A stretch of 64,000 bases of DNA from an uncultured Oscillospiraceae bacterium (GTDB taxonomy: Bacteria > Bacillota > Clostridia > Oscillospirales > Ruminococcaceae): positions 1 through 64,000 of the forward strand of contig CAKSEC010000003.1 of NCBI GenBank assembly GCA_934446355.1, given 5' to 3'. Numbering within the stretch: position 1 is the first letter of the stretch; every line of letters begins with the position of its first letter. The notes below the pieces were generated by a model. It did no database searches and was not told the origin of the DNA. It was given only the letters and a program-made list of their open reading frames with translations. The position numbers and the translations under genes were made by a program. Shown here in pieces: positions 50,039 to 58,353 of the stretch.

Positions 50039-51339
50039 TTTGTTTTTCCTGACCTTTCTGCTGCGGCGCATTTTCTTGCGTAAATATGGTCGACTACGTC
50101 GCCGATATAGCGTATGTTGTCACGGCTGCTTTCGAGCACCTGCGGCAGGGCGTCGGCTATCTTTTCACGGATATTGGGGCTTTCCTTGACGAAGCCCATG
50201 AATTTTGATTTCAGGGAATCAAGCTGCAGTGCGGAGAAATCCACGGCGTATTCGCCAAGCCCGAACATATCCAGCACTTCCTTGTATTTATGGCTCCAGC
50301 CGATAAGAAGCACGGGCGTGCACTTTTCAAGTGCGCCGATCATTGCGTGGAATCTGGAAGCGACAAGGACTTCGCACCTTGCGAGAAGCTCACGGATTTC
50401 TTCGGGCGCCATTTCTCTGGGCTCCCACATGACCTTTGAGCGGTCGCGCACTGCGTCGTAAACTGCGCTGCAGATTAGCAGGTCGTTGTTCCTCGGTTTT
50501 TCGCTGCCCTCTCTTGCGGCATTGGCGATGAGCAGCACGTTCAGGTCCTGTTCGTTGAGCCAGTTGATGAACTGCACCATGCAGCCCTTGTAGTCAACGC
50601 CTTTTTTCTCGCATTTTTTCTGAACGACGCTGCTAATTGAAAGAGCCACGACGCGCTTGCTGAAAAACGCCGAACCGCTGCACAGCTTCTCTGTTTTTTC
50701 GGCATAATATTCGCTGTCGGGCATTGAAAATGCGCCGTCTGCGCATAGTTTAACGTTTTTGGTAATGCCTATACCTGCGAGGTTTTCACGGGTAATCTCG
50801 CCCCTTGCGCAGATAAGCTTCAGCTTTGGCAGTATCCATTTGGCGAGGAATCTGTTCCAGCCGTTCTTGAACGTACCCAGCGCCTGAGAATACTTGACCA
50901 CGGGCACTCCGCACAGCATAGGAACGGCGGCGCACACGAACGCATAGGTGTTCATGACGAAGCCACGGCTGTCCACAAAGGATATACCGGCTTCATCGAC
51001 GACTATGTCGCAGCGGGAATATGCCTTGATTATCCCGTTGAGTTCCAGCAGCTTGCGCAGCGGCAGCACGAATCTCATGAAGCTGTAAAGCAGGGCAAGC
51101 GGGAACGCCAGAAACAGCAGCTTTTCAGGTCTTGCGTCAACGACGGTGATAAAGTCGTATTTATCGGGCATTTCGGCGATAATCTTCTTATCCGCCTTGG
51201 GGTAGGTGGACATCAGCGTGATGTGCAGCTTTTCGCCGTAACGCTCACGAAGCTGCTTTATCGAGCTTTGCAGCATTGCCGCCGCACCCTTGTTGCCGCT
51301 GAAGCAGGCAGCTGTTATCGCAATATTTATCGGTTCCAT
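50035..51339 (-). CDS. Polysaccharide pyruvyl transferase family protein
   Basis: 434 aa. N-terminal ITAACFSGNKGAAAMLQSSIKQLRERYG and the C-terminal segment ELLARCEVLVASRFHAMIGALEKCTPVLLIGWSHKYKEVLDMFG (conserved RFHA) mark the family that adds ketal-pyruvate from PEP to glycans such as secondary wall polymers. No signal peptide. AAAAGGAAG precedes the start. First gene of the psp-UPF0104-cca unit. Confidence 0.92.
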   Translation of the reverse strand: MEPINIAITAACFSGNKGAAAMLQSSIKQLRERYGEKLHITLMSTYPKADKKIIAEMPDKYDFITVVDARPEKLLFLAFPLALLYSFMRFVLPLRKLLELNGIIKAYSRCDIVVDEAGISFVDSRGFVMNTYAFVCAAVPMLCGVPVVKYSQALGTFKNGWNRFLAKWILPKLKLICARGEITRENLAGIGITKNVKLCADGAFSMPDSEYYAEKTEKLCSGSAFFSKRVVALSISSVVQKKCEKKGVDYKGCMVQFINWLNEQDLNVLLIANAAREGSEKPRNNDLLICSAVYDAVRDRSKVMWEPREMAPEEIRELLARCEVLVASRFHAMIGALEKCTPVLLIGWSHKYKEVLDMFGLGEYAVDFSALQLDSLKSKFMGFVKESPNIREKIADALPQVLESSRDNIRYIGDVVDHIYARKCAAAERSGKTK

Positions 51340-51387
51340 TTTTCTGCGCTTCCTTTTCTTTAAGAATAATAGAGTATATATAAATAT

Positions 51388-51416
51388 ATTGTATCACATA
51401 TAAAGCAGTTTGTCAA
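51388..51416 (-). promoter_or_regulatory. Promoter of the pyruvyl transferase-UPF0104-cca unit
   Basis: Minus-strand TTGACA, 17-nt spacer, TACAAT with extended TGA. Confidence 0.82.
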
Positions 51417-51529
51417 AAGAAAAATATGTCTATTCGGCAGTCTGCTTATTCAGTTTGTACAGATATATGGTTATATTACAGTCTGTATTCAAAAAAGTGC
51501 GGAAAATTGCTTTTTTTTGAAAAAACCAC

Positions 51530-51558
51530 TTGACAAATCTTTCTCAACAGATTATACT
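51530..51558 (+). promoter_or_regulatory. Promoter of the NatAB-like exporter
   Basis: TTGACA, 17-nt spacer, TATACT, followed by GTATATAC, a small palindrome that might be an operator. Confidence 0.82.
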
Positions 51559-51601
51559 GTATATACAACACATAAACAGTTGAAAGGGAGCGTGAGATAA
51601 A

Positions 51602-52504
51602 ATGTCGCTGAAGGTAGACAATATCGTCAAGACATATGGCAATTACACGGCGGTCGGCGGGCTTAGCTTTGAGATGAACGAGCCGGGCGTGTTCGCACTT
51701 CTTGGAACGAACGGCGCAGGTAAGACCACGTCTATTCGTATCATTCTCGGAATGCTTAGCGCAGACAGCGGGTCGGTCACATGGCAGGGCAGAAAGTTCC
51801 AGACCTCGAACGAATCTATAGGATACCTCGCAGAGGAAAGGGGACTTTACCCGAAATACAAGATAATGGACCAGCTTCTTTACTTCGCTTCTCTTAAAGG
51901 CATGAAGAAGCAGGACGCACAGAAGGCTCTGGACTACTGGTTCGAGCGTCTGGGCGTGCAGGAATACCGTGATAAGCGGGCGGAGCAGCTTTCAAAAGGT
52001 AATCAGCAGAAGATACAGCTTATTGCTGCGCTTGCGCCAAACCCTGAACTGCTGATACTCGACGAGCCGCTGAGCGGACTTGACCCGGTCAATGCGGAAC
52101 TTTTCAAGGGCGTGATAAGGGACGAGATAAAGAAGAACAAATACGTCATAATGTCCAGCCATCAGATGTCCACCATCGAGGAATTCTGCAGGGATATAGT
52201 CATTCTCAACAAGGGAAAGACAGTGCTGCAGGGCAATCTGAACCAGATAAAGAAAGGCTATGGCAGGGTAAAACTCACAGTCAAGTGCGAGGGCGATATC
52301 AGCGCAATGGCTCAGGAATGCGGTCTTGCTGCAACTGAGGAAACTCCTAACGGTTCAAGCTTCAATGTGCAGAGCGAGGAACAGGCTCATATGCTGCTAA
52401 ACAAGATAATCGCCAGCGGAATGCCGCTGATAAAGTACGAGCTGAGAGAGCCTACGCTGAACGAAATATTCATAGAAAAGGTGGGTGCTTCAGATGAAAG
52501 CTAA
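51602..52504 (+). CDS. ABC exporter ATP-binding protein (NatA-like)
   Basis: 300-aa ATPase. Walker A LLGTNGAGKTTSIRIILG, signature LSKGNQQKIQLIAAL, Walker B LLILDEPLSGLDPVN, switch H MSSHQM, then a C-terminal DUF4162-type domain. Members of this group export sodium, antibiotics or peptides. AGGGAGCG precedes the ATG. The stop overlaps the permease start. Confidence 0.93.
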   Translation: MSLKVDNIVKTYGNYTAVGGLSFEMNEPGVFALLGTNGAGKTTSIRIILGMLSADSGSVTWQGRKFQTSNESIGYLAEERGLYPKYKIMDQLLYFASLKGMKKQDAQKALDYWFERLGVQEYRDKRAEQLSKGNQQKIQLIAALAPNPELLILDEPLSGLDPVNAELFKGVIRDEIKKNKYVIMSSHQMSTIEEFCRDIVILNKGKTVLQGNLNQIKKGYGRVKLTVKCEGDISAMAQECGLAATEETPNGSSFNVQSEEQAHMLLNKIIASGMPLIKYELREPTLNEIFIEKVGASDES

Positions 52505-53891
52505 TGTGGCAAACGGCTGGAGAAAAGTGTTCGGATTCACTTTTCTGCAGTTCATAAAGACAAAATCATTTATCGTCGGCACCATCATCATCAGCGTGAT
52601 AGTGATGCTGCTTGTCGGCGGACTGAATATAATTCCGAAGCTTGCAGGAGCAGACGAAATTATATCCGGCAATAACGAAGCCACCGAGCTGATACTCAGC
52701 GAGATGTACATCGACGATGAAAGCGGGATTCTCACTGACGAGGATATGCAGACGCTGCAGGATCTGGGAATTAAGCTGTCGCAGACCGACAAAACACGTC
52801 AGGAACTTACCGACGAACTGTCGCAGGCTTCTTCGGGCAGAATACTGACGGTCATAGAGCCGCAGGAGATCGAGGGGACCGTGGTAGGCTATCAGGTAAA
52901 GGTGATATATTCGCCGGACACTGACAGTGCAACGGTTGACGCAATAGCCGGCATGATGACCTCCGTTGTAAGCTACCGCAACATGATGAACCTTGGCGTT
53001 GCACCGGAGGACTATGCGGCGTCGCAGAGGACGGTCAGCGCTTCCAGAATAGAGGCGGGAGCGGACGAGTGGGGCGTGTTCCAGACGATGATAAACTACG
53101 TCGTTCCGCTGGCGGCTTCGCTTATACTGTTCATACTGATATTCGCTTACGGTCAGACTGTTGCGCAGTCTATCGCCATCGAAAAGACCTCACGTGTAAT
53201 GGAGCTGCTGCTTACCTCCGTCAGACCGCTTGCGGTGGTCATAGGCAAGGTGCTTGCTATGGGGCTTATTTCGCTGCTGCAGTTCCTGCTGATACTTGTT
53301 GTGGGCGGAGTTACGTTCGCTGCGACTGCGCCGTTCGGTATCGGCGGCGATGTGCTCAAAATGCTGCAGGATCCGGCTTCGCAGATAGGCGAGAATGCAG
53401 AGATAGTTGAAGCGATAAACGGCAGCTTCGGAACGATATCACCGCTGTCTGTGATACTCATTTTCGTGATATTCATTCTGGGCTTCCTGTTCTTCGCACT
53501 TATCGCTGCCCTGGTGGGCGCTTCCGTCAGCAGAATGGAGGACCTTGCGCAGGCAATGCAGCCGTATTCGCTGCTGGGCGTGCTTGGCTTCTATCTGGCG
53601 TATTTTCCGGTGATGTTCACGATGGAGAGCCTTGAAACAGGCGCAGCTTCCACAAATGCAATGCAGGTGTTCTCTTACTATTTCCCGGTAAGCTCGCCCT
53701 TTGCGCTTCCGTCTGCGCTGCTGCTCGGAAAGCTGTCGATCGGCGAGGTGCTGGTGGCTATACTGATACAGGCGGCGTTCGTGGTCGTTGTTGCGGTGAT
53801 AGTTGCGAGAGTGTATGAGATGATAATCCTGCACAACGGCAGCAGGCTGAAATTCAAGGATATACTGAAGCTGGCAGGCAAGAACAAATAA
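52494..53891 (+). CDS. ABC exporter permease (NatB-like)
   Basis: 465-aa permease: one N-terminal TM helix, an extracellular domain (about residues 50-195), and a C-terminal bundle of five to six helices (AQSIAIEKTSRVMELLLTSVRPLAVVIGKVLAMGLISL is the family motif). ATG at 52494 is in the overlap with the ATPase gene. Substrate unknown. Confidence 0.91.
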   Translation: MKANVANGWRKVFGFTFLQFIKTKSFIVGTIIISVIVMLLVGGLNIIPKLAGADEIISGNNEATELILSEMYIDDESGILTDEDMQTLQDLGIKLSQTDKTRQELTDELSQASSGRILTVIEPQEIEGTVVGYQVKVIYSPDTDSATVDAIAGMMTSVVSYRNMMNLGVAPEDYAASQRTVSASRIEAGADEWGVFQTMINYVVPLAASLILFILIFAYGQTVAQSIAIEKTSRVMELLLTSVRPLAVVIGKVLAMGLISLLQFLLILVVGGVTFAATAPFGIGGDVLKMLQDPASQIGENAEIVEAINGSFGTISPLSVILIFVIFILGFLFFALIAALVGASVSRMEDLAQAMQPYSLLGVLGFYLAYFPVMFTMESLETGAASTNAMQVFSYYFPVSSPFALPSALLLGKLSIGEVLVAILIQAAFVVVVAVIVARVYEMIILHNGSRLKFKDILKLAGKNK

Positions 53892-53903
53892 AAACTGAAT
53901 AAC

Positions 53904-53982
53904 CCTTGCGGGTGCTGTCCTGACAGCACTGGACCAGCAAAGAAAGGCTAGGTCAGTGGCTTTAAGGGCGGCACCCGAAAGG
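53904..53982 (+). promoter_or_regulatory. Structured leader between natB-like gene and rsmE
   Basis: Outer stem CCTT-g-CGGGTGC (53904-53915) pairs with GCACCCG-a-AAGG (53971-53982). Inside are a hairpin TGCTGTC ct GACAGCA and a second stem CTGGACC/GGTCAG. The whole forms a three-way junction shape just before the rsmE ribosome-binding site (AGGAGAA). No known class recognised. Confidence 0.55.
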
Positions 53983-53999
53983 TCTATAGGAGAACAAGC

Positions 54000-54749
54000 A
54001 TGGAACAGGAAAACATCGAACGCTGGAGATATCCCCGCTTTTTCACGGAAAACATATCCGAAACTGCGGCAGTGCTGAACGACGAGGACTCGAAGCACGT
54101 TGCGCAGGTTTTGCGGCTGCGTGCGGGAGATATGGCGGTGATATGCGACGGAAAGGGCACGGACTATCTCGGACGGCTGGAAAGCGCAGCGGGTCAGTGC
54201 GTGTTTGAGATACTGGAGAGCAGCCCGAATCAGGCTGAGCCGGACGTTTATGTGCGGCTTTTTCAGGCAATGCCCAAGGGCGATAAGATGGATTTTATCG
54301 TGCAGAAAGCGGTGGAATGCGGTGCGTGCGAGGTGATACCGTTTATCTCAAAACGCTGTGTTTCACGGCCGGACGCAAAGCAGCTTGCCAAAAAGACCGA
54401 GCGCTGGCAGCGAATAGCCTATGAAGCGGCGAAGCAGTGCGGACGTGGAATCATACCCAAGGTCGGCGGCACGGTGGGATTTTCCTCCCTGCCGGATATG
54501 ATACCGAGGGAGAATACGGGCATACTGTTCTATGAATGCGCAGAGCTGCCGCTGCGGGTGGCTGTGCCGGAGTTCGGGAAAAACATCGACATAGTTATCG
54601 GAAGCGAGGGCGGCTTTGAGCCGGCGGAGGCTGAGCGGCTGACAGAAGCGGGGCTTGTCTGCGCTTCGCTCGGAAAGCGCATACTGAGGTGCGAAACTGC
54701 GCCGATAGCGGCTATTTCGGTTTTGATGAATATGACAGGAAATATGTAG
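54000..54749 (+). CDS. rsmE: 16S rRNA (uracil-1498-N3)-methyltransferase
   Basis: 249-aa SPOUT methyltransferase. N-terminal PUA-like part HVAQVLRLRAGDMAVICDGKG, then QAMPKGDKMDFIVQKAVECGACEVIPFISKRC, and the knotted SAM site VIGSEGGFEPAEAERLTEAGL with SLGKRILRCETAPIAA. The usual partner prmA is not adjacent. AGGAGAA precedes the ATG. Confidence 0.96.
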   Translation: MEQENIERWRYPRFFTENISETAAVLNDEDSKHVAQVLRLRAGDMAVICDGKGTDYLGRLESAAGQCVFEILESSPNQAEPDVYVRLFQAMPKGDKMDFIVQKAVECGACEVIPFISKRCVSRPDAKQLAKKTERWQRIAYEAAKQCGRGIIPKVGGTVGFSSLPDMIPRENTGILFYECAELPLRVAVPEFGKNIDIVIGSEGGFEPAEAERLTEAGLVCASLGKRILRCETAPIAAISVLMNMTGNM

Positions 54750-54786
54750 TTTTTTTAGCTATAGTGACTAAATTTCTGCCCGATAC

Positions 54787-54815
54787 TTGAAAAAAATCTG
54801 AAAAAGGTATATACT
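54787..54815 (+). promoter_or_regulatory. Promoter of the small acidic membrane protein gene
   Basis: TTGAAA, 17-nt spacer, TATACT. Confidence 0.78.
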
Positions 54816-54902
54816 ATACTGTACAAGAAACGAAGCTTACCCGCATTTCGTCCGGTGCGCCGTGACGCTGCGGAATGTTATGAAATCAACGGAGGTATTG
54901 TT

Positions 54903-55199
54903 ATGAAGGGTTTAGGCATAGCTCTGGTAGGACTTCTCGCCATTGCAGGCGGTGTTGCGGCTGCCACTATGATCACAAAGAAGAAGCTTGAAAAGGAAAA
55001 CGACGAGGACTATTTCGACGATTGGGACGAGGAATGGGACGACGACAGCGCAGACTTCGACTTCGACGAGGACGAGGACATCACCGATTCCATCGCCGAC
55101 CCTGCCGAGGACAAGCCCGCTGCCCACGCTGAGGAAGCAAAAAAGGTCAGCGAGATGGTAGAAGAAGTTAAGGCACCTGAAAAGGACGAAGAGCTTTAA
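54903..55199 (+). CDS. Small membrane-anchored acidic protein
   Basis: 98 aa. One N-terminal hydrophobic helix (residues 3-22, Gly/Ala-rich), a short basic stop (KKKLEKE), then an extremely acidic region of Asp and Glu (about 28-75) and a Lys/Glu-rich end. No recognised family. The ATG at 54903 follows GGAGG. The predicted cytoplasmic acidic tail could bind cations or a basic partner; this is inference. Own promoter and terminator. Confidence 0.8.
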   Translation: MKGLGIALVGLLAIAGGVAAATMITKKKLEKENDEDYFDDWDEEWDDDSADFDFDEDEDITDSIADPAEDKPAAHAEEAKKVSEMVEEVKAPEKDEEL

Positions 55200-55220
55200 T
55201 TGCTAGACTGGCAAAAAAAT

Positions 55221-55252
55221 AAAGGGGCTGCAGCTTTGCAGTCCCTTTTTTG
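55221..55252 (+). terminator. Intrinsic terminator
   Basis: AAAGGGGCTGCA / TGCAGTCCCTTT with a short loop, then TTTTTG. Confidence 0.9.
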
Positions 55253-55329
55253 CGGGCACGGCGGTCGGGGCTGAACGAACCGTGACTTTGTACAAGAAAT
55301 CTGCGAAAAATTTGTGCAAAATAACGCCC

Positions 55330-55358
55330 TTGTAATGTAAACGATTTACTGCTATAAT
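55330..55358 (+). promoter_or_regulatory. Promoter and possible operator of cellobiose phosphorylase
   Basis: TTGTAA, 17-nt spacer, TATAAT. The spacer contains TGTAAACGATTTAC (55335-55348), an imperfect GTAAA/TTTAC dyad with a central CG, like operators of LacI-family sugar repressors. No such repressor lies in the window. Confidence 0.7.
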
Positions 55359-55440
55359 GTAGTTAAGGCAGTGGGAGGAATGCACTCCCGCAACACCGGA
55401 AACAAGCCGCTCAGAGCGGCAGAGATATGGAGGAATACCA

Positions 55441-57834
55441 ATGAACTACGGACATTTCGACGAACTCAACAAAGAGTATGTCATCACCCGTCCGGACACA
55501 CCGTCCGCATGGGCAAACTATCTCGGCGATCCTGAATACGGAGCAATAATCTCCAACAATGCAGGCGGCTACAGCTTCGTAAAGAGCGGCGCAAACGGAC
55601 GTGTTATCCGTTACCGCTTCAACGGCGTTGCAAACGACCAGCCCGGCAGATACATCTATCTGCGCGATATGGACACCAACGACTACTGGTCGGCTTCATG
55701 GGCGCCTGTGTGCAAGCCCCTTGACCAGTTCAAGAGCGAGTGCCGCCACGGTACTGCATACACCGTTATTACCTCTGAATACAAGGGCATCAAGTCCGAG
55801 GTGACATATTATGTTCCTCAGGGCGCAACCTATGAGGTATGGGCAGCTAAGGTGACCAACACCTCCGACAAGCCCAGAAAGCTTGCAGTTACCGGTTACT
55901 GCGAATTCGTGAACGACCCGAACTACGAGCAGGATCAGGTAAATCTGCAGTATACGCTGTTCATCACCCGCACCTACTTCAAGGGCAACTATATCCACCA
56001 GATGCAGAACGAGATTTACAACCCCAACAGCGGACGCTTCTTAGGTCTGGCGGCTGCAAAGGCTGACGCTTACTGCGGCGACCGTGACGCATTCGTTGGC
56101 TCTTACAGAAGCTATGCTAACCCCAAGGGCATTGAAGAAGGTCTGAAGGGCGACCTCAACTACAACACCAACTCCTGCGGCGCACTGGAGAGCGACATCG
56201 TGCTTCAGCCCGGCGAAACCAAGGAGCTGACATACGTTCTCGGCGGTCAGAAGACCGAGCAGGAGATAACCTCCATTATTGCAAAGTATGAGAACAGCGG
56301 CACTGTTGCAGCTGAACTTTCCGCACTCAAGGAATACTGGCACAGCAAGCTGAACAATCTTCAGGTACATACTCCGGACGCAAACTTCAACAACATGGTC
56401 AACACATGGAACGCATACAACTGCTTCATCACGTTCATCTGGTCGAGAGCGGCTTCGTTCCAGTACTGCGGTCTGAGAAACGGCTTCGGCTATCGTGATA
56501 CTGTACAGGATATTCAGGGCGTTATCCACCTTGCGCCTGAGATGGCAAAGAAGCAGATAGAGTTCATGCTTTCTGCACAGGTAACTAACGGCGCAGGTCT
56601 GCCGCTCGTTAAGTACGACCACAAGGCTGGTCAGGAGAACCACCCCGACGAGAACGACGAGAACTCCGTATATGCAAAGCAGACGGGACACCCCAGCTAT
56701 CGTGCAGACGACGCACTGTGGCTGTTCCCGACCGTATACAAGTATGTATCCGAGAGCGGCGATTCCGCATTCCTCGATGAAGTTATCTCCTATGCTAACG
56801 ACGGCGAGAGCGGTACTGTATACGACCACCTCAAGAGAGCCATTGACTTCTCGATGAACCACCTCGGCAACCACGGAATGCCCGCAGGTCTGCACGCAGA
56901 CTGGAACGACTGCCTGCGCCTCGGCAAGAAGGGCGAGTCCACGTTCGTTGCATTCCAGCTTGTATATGCAGTGAAGATACTGCGCACATATGCAGTTGAG
57001 AAGAACGATACTGACTACATCAAGTATCTTGACGAGATAAAGGCAAAGCTTGACACTATCCTTTCCGCTTGCTGGAACGAGGACAGATGGATAAGAGGCT
57101 ACAAGGAGGACGGCACTGTTATCGGACAGCGCACCGATCCTGAGGCTTCAATGTGGCTGAATCCTCAGAGCTGGTCTGTAATTTCCGGCTTTGCGACCAA
57201 GGAGCAGGGCGAAAAGGCAATGGACAGCGTTGAGCGTGAACTCAACACACCTTACGGCGCAATGGTAATGTACCCGCCTTATGTAAAGCATGGCTTCCCC
57301 GGTGCGCTCATGCAGTGCTTCAACAAGTGCACAAAGGAGAACGCAGGTATCTTCTCGCAGCCCCAGGGCTGGCTGATACTGGCTGAATCCAAGCTGGGTC
57401 ACGGCAACCGTGCATACAAGTACTGGACAGAGGCAGCACCCGCTACCTACAACGACAATGCAGAGCACAGAGTGCTTGAGCCGTATGTATACGGTCAGTT
57501 CGTTGAGGGCAAGGACAGCCCGTTCGCAGGACGTGCACACGTTCACTGGCTGACAGGTACCGCTTCCACCGTTATGGTAGGCACAACTGAGGGTATCCTC
57601 GGACTTAACCCCGAAACAAAGGGTATCGTTATCGACCCGTCTATCCCTTCTGAGTGGAAGGAATACACCATGGACAAGACCTTCCGCGGCAAGAAGCTCC
57701 ACGTTACCGTAAAGAACCCGAACGGCTCTGAGCACGGCGTGAAGAGCGTTACCGTAAACGGCGAGAAGATAGAGGGCAAGCTGATACTTGATTCTATCCT
57801 CAAGAGCGAGAATGAAGTAGTTATCGAGATGTAA
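55441..57834 (+). CDS. cbp: Cellobiose phosphorylase (GH94)
   Basis: 797-aa cytoplasmic enzyme: cellobiose + phosphate to glucose 1-phosphate + glucose, saving ATP. Opening MNYGHFDELNKEYVITRPDTPSAW and SNNAGGYSFV are typical of GH94. The catalytic Asp lies in GLHADWNDCLRLG, and the (alpha/alpha)6 barrel includes FGYRDTVQDIQGV. Ending in VNGEKIEGKLI. GGAGG precedes the ATG. Monocistronic, with strong promoter and terminator. Highly codon-biased (GGC, AAC, CTG), suggesting high expression. Confidence 0.96.
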   Translation: MNYGHFDELNKEYVITRPDTPSAWANYLGDPEYGAIISNNAGGYSFVKSGANGRVIRYRFNGVANDQPGRYIYLRDMDTNDYWSASWAPVCKPLDQFKSECRHGTAYTVITSEYKGIKSEVTYYVPQGATYEVWAAKVTNTSDKPRKLAVTGYCEFVNDPNYEQDQVNLQYTLFITRTYFKGNYIHQMQNEIYNPNSGRFLGLAAAKADAYCGDRDAFVGSYRSYANPKGIEEGLKGDLNYNTNSCGALESDIVLQPGETKELTYVLGGQKTEQEITSIIAKYENSGTVAAELSALKEYWHSKLNNLQVHTPDANFNNMVNTWNAYNCFITFIWSRAASFQYCGLRNGFGYRDTVQDIQGVIHLAPEMAKKQIEFMLSAQVTNGAGLPLVKYDHKAGQENHPDENDENSVYAKQTGHPSYRADDALWLFPTVYKYVSESGDSAFLDEVISYANDGESGTVYDHLKRAIDFSMNHLGNHGMPAGLHADWNDCLRLGKKGESTFVAFQLVYAVKILRTYAVEKNDTDYIKYLDEIKAKLDTILSACWNEDRWIRGYKEDGTVIGQRTDPEASMWLNPQSWSVISGFATKEQGEKAMDSVERELNTPYGAMVMYPPYVKHGFPGALMQCFNKCTKENAGIFSQPQGWLILAESKLGHGNRAYKYWTEAAPATYNDNAEHRVLEPYVYGQFVEGKDSPFAGRAHVHWLTGTASTVMVGTTEGILGLNPETKGIVIDPSIPSEWKEYTMDKTFRGKKLHVTVKNPNGSEHGVKSVTVNGEKIEGKLILDSILKSENEVVIEM

Positions 57835-57843
57835 TTACATAAA

Positions 57844-57876
57844 ATTTTCCCCCTGCTTTATAGCGGGGGGAAATTA
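57844..57876. terminator. Bidirectional terminator
   Basis: ATTTTCCCCCTGC / GCGGGGGGAAAT with a TTTATA loop, followed by TATTTTAT; shared by the phosphorylase and the convergent regulator gene. Confidence 0.85.
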
Positions 57877-57878
57877 TT

Positions 57879-58205
57879 TTATATAAGTTCTTTTGCCTTC
57901 TGGAGAAGTTCCAGCAAAATCTGCTGTTTTTCGGGCGGGGTCTGCATGAACAGGTCGTAGGCTTTGCTGGCGGGAGTGTCATCCTGCGCACGCTCTGCTT
58001 CCCCGAAAAGAAGCGTGGGGGATATTTCAAGTCCCCTGCAGATACGCACTATTGATTCAAGCGAAGCGTTCTTTTCGCCACGCTCTATCTGTCCGATGTA
58101 AACGGGGTGCAGGTCGCACAGCTCTGCAAGCTTTTCCTGACTGAGCTTTTTCTGCTTCCGGTACATTCGCACGCAATTTCCGAATCTAGATGTAATACTT
58201 TCCAT
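57879..58205 (-). CDS. XRE-family helix-turn-helix regulator (first)
   Basis: 108 aa. HTH at residues 8-62: CVRMYRKQKKLSQEKLAELCDLHPVYIGQIERGEKNASLESIVRICRGLEISP, followed by a short helical tail. ATG at 58205 follows AAAGGGG; longer in-frame readings lack a ribosome-binding site. Divergent from the secreted protein gene across an intergenic region with repeated ACTATA(G/A) sites, which suggests it controls both genes. Confidence 0.93.
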   Translation of the reverse strand: MESITSRFGNCVRMYRKQKKLSQEKLAELCDLHPVYIGQIERGEKNASLESIVRICRGLEISPTLLFGEAERAQDDTPASKAYDLFMQTPPEKQQILLELLQKAKELI

Positions 58206-58235
58206 ATCGTGCCCCTTTCTTTCGATATAATATAT

Positions 58236-58332
58236 ACTATAAGTTTTTCTAAAGATTTTTAACAAACTATTGACTTTTATAAATATTGGTGTATACTATA
58301 GTTGTGATTTCAGAGGGAATCATGACTATAGT
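58236..58332. promoter_or_regulatory. Divergent promoters with three ACTATA operator-like sites
   Basis: Minus-strand TTGTTA-N18-TATAGT serves the regulator; plus-strand TTGACT-N16-TATACT (58270-58297) serves the secreted protein. ACTATAAG (58236-58243) covers the first -10, ACTATAGT (58295-58302) abuts the second -10, and another ACTATAGT lies at 58325-58332, exactly 30 bp on. Confidence 0.7.
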
Positions 58333-58353
58333 ATTTTATTGGGAGGTATTTTT

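Noticed and set aside
51553..51566. GTATATAC palindrome as a GntR/YtrA operator
   Set aside because: Too short and AT-rich to be distinguished from promoter background; no regulator gene is adjacent.
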